In this document: positions 40,123-45,945 of the stretch, one piece after another
Numbering within the stretch: the stretch's first letter is position 1
Layout: every line of letters begins with the position of its first letter
NCBI GenBank assembly: GCA_025355005.1
Contig: JANXLV010000114.1
Span: 1-45,945 of the forward strand
Length of the DNA stretch: 45,945 nt
From: Myxococcales bacterium
GTDB lineage: Bacteria; Myxococcota_A; Polyangia; Polyangiales; Polyangiaceae
Direction of reading: 5' to 3'
Position numbers and translations under genes: made by a program
The notes under the pieces: model-generated
The model's input: only the letters and a program-made list of their open reading frames with translations
What the model was told of the DNA's origin: nothing
The model's database searches: none

Positions 40123-40755
40123 CTACGCGCGCGCGAGCGCTGTGGATTTGCGTTTTGGCGCCGGCGGTCCCATGTCGAGCGGTCGCGGGCACTCCCGCCG
40201 AAGCTTGCAGGATGCACATTCTTTCCCCTGCCAGATCGCGTCGAAGCGGGACAGCGCGGCGTCCATGAACACGTCGTCGTCCGTGAGCAGGCCCATTTCG
40301 AAGTTGCGGCGCCCGTCTGCTTTCGCGCCCAGGCCCGCGCCCGTGAAGTTCGCGCTGCCCAGATATAGCTGCGTGGCATCCACAGCCACGACCTTCAGGT
40401 GGACGCGCGGACAGCGTCGAAGCTCCACGCCTTTTGCCTTCTTCGCCGTGCTGCCGCTCCGTGCCCGTCCAGCAGCGAGCCGCGCACGGAACGGACCCGA
40501 CGGGACGCCGCCATGGAGGATGCGAACCTCTACCCCCGCGGCGGCCAGCTCCGTGAGTCGATCGTACATGGACACGAAGGCACCGCGTGCACGCGCGCGC
40601 GTCCCGATCGGCGCCTCCACGTGGAGGTCCTTCAGGTTTGCCGTGGCGATCCACACCGACAGCCGAGCCTTCAGGATGAGCTGGCAAACGAGCTCCTCGT
40701 AGTGCGCAGCGTCCGCGATGAGCGCGGCGTCGATCCGTCGTTTTCCGAGCTTCAC
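40123..40755 (-). CDS. Single-HKD phospholipase D-like protein with C-terminal Cys triad
   Basis: 210 aa. One HKD motif is visible: His119-x-Lys121-x4-Asp126 (HLKVVAVD), followed by YLGSANFTGAGLG (Asn136), the usual second half of the PLD signature. With a single HKD it would have to dimerise to form the active site, as Nuc-type nucleases do. The C-terminus has Cys180-x2-Cys183-x5-Cys189-Pro, which resembles metal-binding triads; its meaning is unknown. There is no signal peptide, so it is probably cytosolic, although a cytosolic enzyme in a unit with envelope genes is odd. Substrate may be nucleic acid or phospholipid. First gene of the unit. Confidence 0.82.
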   Translation of the reverse strand: MKLGKRRIDAALIADAAHYEELVCQLILKARLSVWIATANLKDLHVEAPIGTRARARGAFVSMYDRLTELAAAGVEVRILHGGVPSGPFRARLAAGRARSGSTAKKAKGVELRRCPRVHLKVVAVDATQLYLGSANFTGAGLGAKADGRRNFEMGLLTDDDVFMDAALSRFDAIWQGKECASCKLRRECPRPLDMGPPAPKRKSTALARA

Positions 40756-40814
40756 ACGCCGAGCATGTCACGTTCGAATGTCGCCGGCACGGACGAAGGA
40801 GTAGAGAGCAAGGT

Positions 40815-42155
40815 ATGGCTCTTCGTCCTCGCACCTCGCAGCGGACGCTCTTCCCGCTCTTCCCGCTCTTCCCGCTCTTCCCCGTCTTCGCGCTCGTAAC
40901 GCTCTCCGCTCTGTGCGCCCTTCTTGGCGCATGCGGCAGCGACAGCGGCGCCACCTCCGGCGTGGACGCTGGCGACGAGTCTCACGTTCCATCCAGCGTG
41001 CTGGTGGGGGACGAGGGAGGCTCCGCGGACGCAGCGCCCGGCGCCGACGCTGCCACCACCTTCGACGCGGGCGACGGCTCCGCATCTGCGCTCTGCCCGG
41101 CGGGGTACACGCTCGTCGCGGACAGGCGGACCTGCGGTGCGGACGCTGGCGCTGCGAGCTCGCTCGCGGACGCAGCTGCGATGCCGGGCGACGTGGTCTC
41201 TCTCGCGGGGATGGACGAAGGCAACCTGCCGTGCGCGCCCGTCGTCGTGTGCAGCCCGCCGAACGCAGCGACCATGCTCTTCTCCGACGACCCGGAGTCC
41301 CCCGCGAGCGACGGCGTCCTCTACGCGGACACGGTGGGCGTCGGTCGCTATCGAATTTACGTGTATCATGCAAATGGTTCCGTGCCGCTGCGCAAGTTCC
41401 CCGTGGTGGTGCTGAACCAGAACGCGACCGCGGCGCACGTGACGATCAAGAAGAAGGGGACCGCCACGCCCTCCACCGATTACGTGGGCGTGGGTAAGAC
41501 CGTCGCCGCCGCGTGGCTGGACTCCGACCTCACGACCGTCGTCACCGTTCCGGCAGGCGCGCGCGTCCTCCTGGACACCGACCTCGACGGCCTCCACGCC
41601 AAGAAGGACGAGCTCGTTCACGCCATCTTCGACGTGCAGACCGACGCTGCCGTGAAGATCTCGGTGGTCAGCGTACTCGCAGCGGCCGACGCCGTGGCCG
41701 CGACCGCCGGCCTCTCCCTCTTGCCCGATGACGCCGCGCACGATCGCGGCACCTTCCCCGGCGCCGACCTCGCGCTCCTCGTCGCGGGCGCTCCCCAGGG
41801 GACGCGCCACCTGCGCCTGGGCGGCAACATCACCGAGCCGGACCTGAGCGGAACCGACAAGACCACGGGCAAGGCGAAGACGCTGGGCGGCAACTATGGT
41901 GTATTCTACACGGTTTATGTCGGGGCTCCTGCGGGCTTCTCCGCCCTGCTTTCACCGCGTGGCGGAGAGTGGGGTGGCGTTGCGCGCGTTCTCCCCATGA
42001 CGCCCGCGGTCCTCATGCCCAACGCGCAGACGTCGCTCGGCGTGACCACGAGCGCGATCTGGCTCGGCACGTACGGCGCAGGCTCGTCTTCGTTCTCGCT
42101 GGTGAGCGCGGGCGGCTCCAACCTGCCGCTCGACGTCGTGCTGCTCGAAAAATAG
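40815..42155 (+). CDS. Large hypothetical lipoprotein with repeat-built signal peptide
   Basis: 446 aa. The signal peptide is unusually long and includes LFPLFPLFPLFPVF (residues 12-25), encoded by a 9-bp tandem repeat, before ALVTLSALCALLGAC (lipobox LLGAC). A Gly/Asp/Ala linker follows (about 41-95), then a short Cys-containing module (ALCPAGYTLVADRRTCG) and a large beta-rich region: GRYRIYVYHANGSVPLRKFPVVVLNQN, VPAGARVLLDTDLDGLHAKKDELVHAIFDV, LGGNYGVFYTVYVGAPAG. No catalytic motif seen. Divergent from the PLD-like gene (59-bp gap). Probably surface exposed. I do not recognise the family. Confidence 0.8.
   Translation: MALRPRTSQRTLFPLFPLFPLFPVFALVTLSALCALLGACGSDSGATSGVDAGDESHVPSSVLVGDEGGSADAAPGADAATTFDAGDGSASALCPAGYTLVADRRTCGADAGAASSLADAAAMPGDVVSLAGMDEGNLPCAPVVVCSPPNAATMLFSDDPESPASDGVLYADTVGVGRYRIYVYHANGSVPLRKFPVVVLNQNATAAHVTIKKKGTATPSTDYVGVGKTVAAAWLDSDLTTVVTVPAGARVLLDTDLDGLHAKKDELVHAIFDVQTDAAVKISVVSVLAAADAVAATAGLSLLPDDAAHDRGTFPGADLALLVAGAPQGTRHLRLGGNITEPDLSGTDKTTGKAKTLGGNYGVFYTVYVGAPAGFSALLSPRGGEWGGVARVLPMTPAVLMPNAQTSLGVTTSAIWLGTYGAGSSSFSLVSAGGSNLPLDVVLLEK
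40848..40874 (+). repeat. 9-bp tandem repeat encoding LFP units in a signal peptide
   Basis: CTCTTCCCG repeats perfectly three times (40848-40856, 40857-40865, 40866-40874), with a degenerate fourth copy after it. Each unit adds L-F-P to the hydrophobic core of the lipoprotein signal peptide, so gain or loss of a unit would stay in frame and change only the length of the export signal. Confidence 0.85.
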
Positions 42156-42178
42156 GCGCACGCAGCGCCGTCGTCGGG

Positions 42179-44098
42179 TCAGTCGTCCGGGACCGCGCCG
42201 GGGAACGCCTTCCTCGCAAGCTGGCGCATGTCACCGCAGTAGCTTGCTGCGTGCGGCGCGATCTCTCGCGGGTCCGTCGGGATGTCGAAGCAGAACCACG
42301 TCTGCGCAGACGTGCCCATCAGGAGTCGGTCTCCGCGCATCACGCCGTACACGAACACGTCCGGTTCCCACACACCGGTGGCCGTCGCCATGGACACGGT
42401 GGGCTCCACGTACGACGCCGGCCGCAGGAGTGAGCGACCCGTCAGCTCTGCGGCATACGGGAGCCGTGCACGAGCGTCGAAGGCCCCGAGGAGATCGAGC
42501 AGCGTCGCGTTCAGATCCTGCGAGTAGGTGCGCCGTTGCACGTACGTGCCGAGCCCGCGACGCTGGTCGACCGTGAGCGCGTCCTTGCCGGCGAGCATCC
42601 AGCCGGGGATGCGCACCTCTTCCTCGTAGAGCGTGTGGATATGGTACAGCGCGCCGTGCTCGCGAAACGCTTCGCCGTGGTCCGACACGAACATCACCAC
42701 GGTGTCGTCCCATCGCGGCATCGCCCGCAGCTCCGCGAGGAACGCCGCGAGCGTTCGCTCCTGCAGCAGCACGCTGTTGCGATACTGGTTGTGGAACGCA
42801 TCCACGGAGCCAAGAGCGTCCGTGCTGTGCGGAGAGAAGGGCTGCAGATCGTCCGCCGCCTTGTACGGCGCATGCGTGTTCGAGAAGTGCAGCACGCCGA
42901 AGTACGGCGTGTCCGCGGGCGTGCGCCGGACCACGTCCAGCATCCTCGCGGTCGCACGCTCGTCCGGCGCGCCGATCTGCGCGTCCTTGGTGTCGCCCAG
43001 TGTCATCGCGGAGACGAGCTCGTCGATCCCGGCGTTCTTCATGAATGCGCCGAAGTCGTCGTAGCGAAGGTTCTGTGACGTCACGTACGACGTCCTGTAT
43101 CCCTCTGCCTTGGCCACCTCCCAGAGAACGGGCGCGGAGTGCGCGGTGCGATAGTCCACCGTCGGGGGAAGACCGGTCCACAGCAACATGCACGCGCTGA
43201 ACGTTCCGGGCGACTGCGTGGTCAGCCTTCCGAGCGAGACGCGGTCGCCTGCGATGGGATCCAGGAACTGCGAAGCACACGCCGGCGGCGGGTCCGAGCA
43301 CGAGGTATCCGCGCGCACGCTCTCCGTCACGATGAGCAGCACGTTCGGCCGATGTGCCTTCGGTGGGAGCGGCGGAAGCGGAGCGGGTGTGCGGAGCGAG
43401 ATGCCGCGGCGGACCCAGCCCTTGCCCGTCACGCCGTCATGGAGCGCGTGCATGAGGCCGTGGATGAAGCACGTGTCCGGCGGCGCAGCCTGCAGCGAGC
43501 GGCTCTCTACGAAGTCGATCCAGAAGCAGGCCGCAGCGCCGATGAAGCCGAGAACAGGGATGATCGGCAAGGTCCGCCTGGTGTAGCGGCCCGCACGACG
43601 CACACCGCGCATGAGCCCCCACGTGAGCAGGAGGCCGATCGCCGCCATGGCCACGACCACGAGCGGCGAGCCCCACGCAAACAGCCAGTCGCCGAGCGTG
43701 CCGCGCAGAGCGATGCCCAGGCGAACGGTGTCACGCGCCATGTAGGAGGCGAAGACGCGGTGATAGATCGCCTGCCCCGGGAAACAGAAGATCGCGAGCG
43801 GCAGCACGAACGTGACGACGAACACGGCAAGGAGCCCGCGCGCCAGAAGCCTCCACACCCGACCGCGCGCGTAGAACAGCCGCGACGAAAGCCACAGCGG
43901 TCCGCCCCAGAAGCCAGCAGCAGCGAATGACGACCCCGTGTAGTTCAGGATCTCGAGCGGCGGATACACGATGAGCGCGCCACCACGGATCGCGAAGTCC
44001 ATCGCGATGGCGAGCGCGGTGGGCGCGACGAACCACAGGATCATCCACGGTCGCGTGCCAAGCAGCGCATTGCGCACCCGAACCCACCGAGAAGGCAT
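42179..44098 (-). CDS. Membrane alkaline-phosphatase-superfamily (sulfatase / LtaS-like) enzyme
   Basis: 639 aa. Four or five membrane helices (about 17-35, 45-70, 85-108, 140-162, 175-195) are followed by a large catalytic domain from about 250: RPNVLLIVTESVRADTS (metal ligand Glu259), the nucleophile region SPGTFSACM (Thr299), GVLHFSNTHAPY (His409) and VMFVSDHGEAF (Asp473, His474). These are the hallmark residues of the phosphoglycerol/phosphoethanolamine transferase and sulfatase fold. The organism is Gram-negative, so it likely modifies an envelope lipid or glycan rather than making lipoteichoic acid; the substrate is unknown. It starts 2 bp after its upstream partner, so the two are coupled. 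Confidence 0.9.
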   Translation of the reverse strand: MPSRWVRVRNALLGTRPWMILWFVAPTALAIAMDFAIRGGALIVYPPLEILNYTGSSFAAAGFWGGPLWLSSRLFYARGRVWRLLARGLLAVFVVTFVLPLAIFCFPGQAIYHRVFASYMARDTVRLGIALRGTLGDWLFAWGSPLVVVAMAAIGLLLTWGLMRGVRRAGRYTRRTLPIIPVLGFIGAAACFWIDFVESRSLQAAPPDTCFIHGLMHALHDGVTGKGWVRRGISLRTPAPLPPLPPKAHRPNVLLIVTESVRADTSCSDPPPACASQFLDPIAGDRVSLGRLTTQSPGTFSACMLLWTGLPPTVDYRTAHSAPVLWEVAKAEGYRTSYVTSQNLRYDDFGAFMKNAGIDELVSAMTLGDTKDAQIGAPDERATARMLDVVRRTPADTPYFGVLHFSNTHAPYKAADDLQPFSPHSTDALGSVDAFHNQYRNSVLLQERTLAAFLAELRAMPRWDDTVVMFVSDHGEAFREHGALYHIHTLYEEEVRIPGWMLAGKDALTVDQRRGLGTYVQRRTYSQDLNATLLDLLGAFDARARLPYAAELTGRSLLRPASYVEPTVSMATATGVWEPDVFVYGVMRGDRLLMGTSAQTWFCFDIPTDPREIAPHAASYCGDMRQLARKAFPGAVPDD

Positions 44099-44100
44099 GC

Positions 44101-44724
44101 TTACGGGACTCTCATCTTTGCCTGGTCGACCGAGAAGCCGATGGAGACGCCTCGGACCAGCTGGCTCTCCCCGTACCAGCGCCAGAGATATTGCGTGTAT
44201 CCTACAAGTTCAACGCGGGTGCCGCCGATGCGCACGCCGAGCTCCGCGGAGGCGCGCGGCGACATGAGGGAGAAATCCCAGTTCGCGTGGAAGACGTCGA
44301 ACTCGATGATGTGCGCGCCGACGTGGATCTCGGGCTCGATGGGCCCGAGCGCGATACCGCCGCCGATATCCTGGAAGAACGCGATGCCGTAGCTCTTCTC
44401 GTCGTACATGCGGATGCTCGCCGCGCGTGTGGACAGGAGGTAGAACGGAAACTTGTGCGTGCGGAGCTCCTGCCCCGTCGTGAGGTCGAACACGCCCTGC
44501 GACCAGCTGTCATGGTGCACGCCGTGGAACCAGAGCGTGCCCACCTCGTACAGCTTGGAGTGCAGGAGCAGGCGGCGATCGAGGGGGCCGGGAAGCTCCT
44601 CCCCGTCGCGGATCTCGGGCTCCGGAAATGGCTGCTCGACACCTGGTTCCGAGGTCGAGGCGAGCACGCCCGCTGGCGTCAGCCACAGCACGCAAAAGAT
44701 GCTCGCCGCGAGCGCGCGATTCAT
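44101..44724 (-). CDS. Secreted/outer-membrane-like protein paired with the LtaS-like enzyme
   Basis: 207 aa. The signal peptide (NRALAASIFCVLWLTPAGVLA/STS) is followed by a mature part with alternating strands: LLLHSKLYEVGTLWFHGVHHDSWSQGVFDL, AASIRMYDEKSYGIAFFQDIGGGIALGPIEPEIHVGAHIIEFDVF, ASAELGVRIGGTRVELVGYTQYLWRWYGES. This looks like a small beta-barrel or beta-sandwich. The catalytic enzyme gene follows after 2 bp, suggesting a partner or substrate-binding role (inference). Named family not recognised. Confidence 0.72.
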   Translation of the reverse strand: MNRALAASIFCVLWLTPAGVLASTSEPGVEQPFPEPEIRDGEELPGPLDRRLLLHSKLYEVGTLWFHGVHHDSWSQGVFDLTTGQELRTHKFPFYLLSTRAASIRMYDEKSYGIAFFQDIGGGIALGPIEPEIHVGAHIIEFDVFHANWDFSLMSPRASAELGVRIGGTRVELVGYTQYLWRWYGESQLVRGVSIGFSVDQAKMRVP

Positions 44725-44752
44725 CAGCTTCCGGGCAGGGCCGCGCCGCGTT

Positions 44753-45304
44753 TCACGTGGCTTCCGCGGCCTTCTTCTTCATCAAGGCCGTGTAGTCGAG
44801 GAGCGACTGACGGATGATCTTGTTCGCCTCGAACGGGCCGAGAAAGTCCTGCACGATGACCTCCTTGTGCTCGAGGGTCTTGTAGTCCTCGAAGAAGCGC
44901 TTCAGCTCCAGGAGCCAGTGCTTCGGCAGCTCACGGATGTGCGTGTAATCCACGAAGGTGGGGTCATCCATGTGGACCGCGATGATCTTGTCGTCGAGTC
45001 CCTTGTCGTCGCGCATCTGCATCACGCCGATGGCTCGCGCGCGCATCATGCACATGGGGACGACGGACTCTTGCGCGAGCACCAGCACGTCCAGCGGGTC
45101 CTGGTCGTCGCAGAACGTGCGCGGGATGAAGCCGTAGTTCGCCGGGTAGTGAACTGCGGAGAAGAGCACGCGGTCCACCTTGAGCAGGCCGGTGTCCTTG
45201 TCGAGCTCGTACTTCACCTTCGAGCCCTTGGGGATCTCGATGAACGCCGTGAAGCCTTCTTCGATCGGTTCGGTGATGTGAATGTCGTGCCACGGGTGCG
45301 CCAT
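44753..45304 (-). CDS. ppa: Inorganic pyrophosphatase (family I)
   Basis: 183 aa, the bacterial size. It carries [27 protein letters not shown], the active-site block [11 protein letters not shown] (the conserved D-x-D-x-x-D metal-binding signature), [13 protein letters not shown], and [17 protein letters not shown]. It hydrolyses pyrophosphate to two phosphates with Mg2+ in the cytosol, pulling nucleotide, DNA and protein synthesis forward. It starts with ATG 45304, 14 bp after the TPR membrane protein gene, and ends 28 bp before the next gene, so it sits in a run of four minus-strand genes. The function is shared by nearly all bacteria, so this is probably a housekeeping gene. Confidence 0.97.
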   Translation of the reverse strand: MAHPWHDIHITEPIEEGFTAFIEIPKGSKVKYELDKDTGLLKVDRVLFSAVHYPANYGFIPRTFCDDQDPLDVLVLAQESVVPMCMMRARAIGVMQMRDDKGLDDKIIAVHMDDPTFVDYTHIRELPKHWLLELKRFFEDYKTLEHKEVIVQDFLGPFEANKIIRQSLLDYTALMKKKAAEAT

Positions 45305-45318
45305 GGCCTAGAGCAATA

Positions 45319-45945
45319 TCACTCTTTCGGGCCTTCGTTGTACCCACGCGGCCTGTGCTTGGGGTCCACCCCGTTGTGCTCCGTCCCGTTCGCGACGATG
45401 TCCTTGATCAAGTAGTCGTACCAGGACCCCGGGAACTTGGCCGCGCGCTCGCCGAGGTCGCCGCGGAGGGGCTTGTCCTCCGTGAGCTCCTTCTCGTCCC
45501 AGAGGCACTGCATGCCCAGCGCGATGAGGTTCACGTCGTTGTACGCGAGCTCGAAGCCGCGCTCGTAGAAGGGGATCGCCTCCTTCGCGCGATGCAGCCT
45601 GCAGAGCGTGTCGCCGTAGTAGACGTTCGCCATGGGCCAGTCGGGCGAGAGGCGCAGGGCCTCGGCGTTGCCCACCAGACGCTCCTCCAGATCGCCGCGG
45701 GCGCCCTTCATGACCGAGTAGTTCAGGTGCGCCTTCGCGCTGCGCGGCACGGCCTTGCGCGTGGCATCCCAGAACGCGAGGTCGTCCGTGTAGTCGTTGG
45801 CGTGCCGCCGCGCGCAGACGCCCTGGATGCCGAAGAACACGAGGATGACGCCGATGAAGGCCGTCCGCGCGAGCGCGCCCGGCTTCAGCCGCTGGAGCAC
45901 CGCGCTCGCCGCGAGCGCCAGGAGCAGGCTCGAGCCGATCGCCGG
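45319..45945 (-). CDS. TPR membrane protein, C-terminal part (runs off the window)
   Basis: The frame stays open to the last base, so the N-terminus is outside; 208 residues are visible. Two hydrophobic segments (IGSSLLLALAASAVL and ARTAFIGVILVFFGIQGVCARR) precede a soluble part beginning HANDYTDDLAFWDATRKAVPRSAKAHLNYSVMKGARGDLEERLVGNAEALRLSPDWPMANVYYGDTLCRLHRAKEAIPFYERGFELAYND, a run of TPR helix pairs. Multi-spanning proteins ending in TPRs of this kind include TMTC-like mannosyltransferases. That reading is inference, as only the tail is visible. The visible C-terminus is charged and short. Confidence 0.72.
   Translation of the reverse strand, partial: PAIGSSLLLALAASAVLQRLKPGALARTAFIGVILVFFGIQGVCARRHANDYTDDLAFWDATRKAVPRSAKAHLNYSVMKGARGDLEERLVGNAEALRLSPDWPMANVYYGDTLCRLHRAKEAIPFYERGFELAYNDVNLIALGMQCLWDEKELTEDKPLRGDLGERAAKFPGSWYDYLIKDIVANGTEHNGVDPKHRPRGYNEGPKE

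Noticed and set aside
40752..41810. 352-codon minus frame opposite the large lipoprotein
   Set aside because: Its repeats (EER, EERE) are the antisense of the LFP-coding repeat and of linker codons; no independent support.

Overview
The window is a stretch of high-GC bacterial chromosome, densely packed with genes. Two eukaryote-type Ser/Thr kinases, an FHA protein, many short lipoproteins with Asp/Ala/Gly-rich linkers after the lipobox, a DUF4331 protein, a CxxCH protein with a Cys-rich tail and a FecR-like anti-sigma pair together point to a Myxococcota (delta-proteobacterial) genome, most like the Polyangiales/Sorangiineae. This assignment is inference from gene content. I saw no rRNA, tRNA, CRISPR array, transposase or integrase, so it reads as ordinary chromosomal backbone.

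Layout. 1-5.0 kb (+): the tail of an unknown gene, two tandem paralogous 68-aa lipoproteins, a lipoprotein plus a Pro-rich barrel-like protein, a transmembrane Ser/Thr kinase and a secreted protein. 5.0-9.2 kb (-): a three-gene exopolysaccharide module made of a TolC-like protein, a membrane-fusion-like protein and a cellulose-synthase-type GT2. 9.4-10.6 kb (+): purC-purS. 10.7-14.8 kb (-): thiolase, MBL hydrolase, a 69-aa protein, an orphan FliH/SctL-like stator and an M50 protease, closely spaced or overlapping. 14.8-19.5 kb (+): a Cys-rich lipoprotein, an outer-membrane protein, a small basic protein, and an ECF sigma factor with a FecR-like partner.

19.6-24.8 kb: a PilZ gene (-) faces a five-gene (+) run of a TPR-like membrane protein, OmpR-type regulator, histidine kinase, signal-peptidase-like protein lacking its general-base lysine, and a double zinc-ribbon/double FHA protein. 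This looks like one envelope-signalling operon. 24.8-26.8 kb (-): a GbsR/MarR regulator and a CCA/poly(A) polymerase. 26.9-32.0 kb (+): a second Ser/Thr kinase, dnaK, a Cys-rich lipoprotein behind a perfect 18-bp palindrome, and an HDOD protein.

32.1-37.0 kb (-): a CxxCH protein, a lipoprotein, and a DUF4331 protein with a small lipoprotein. 37.1 kb (+): a lipoprotein. 37.8-40.8 kb (-): PLD-like, TPR and HupE/UreJ-like proteins. 40.8 kb (+): a large lipoprotein. 42.2-45.9 kb (-): an alkaline-phosphatase-fold (LtaS/sulfatase-like) membrane enzyme with a secreted partner, inorganic pyrophosphatase, and a TPR membrane protein that runs off the right edge.

Themes: envelope biogenesis, surface polysaccharide and phosphorylation or c-di-GMP signalling dominate, with a few housekeeping genes (purC, purS, dnaK, ppa, pcnB-like) between them. 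Short tandem repeats sit directly at or after several stop codons.
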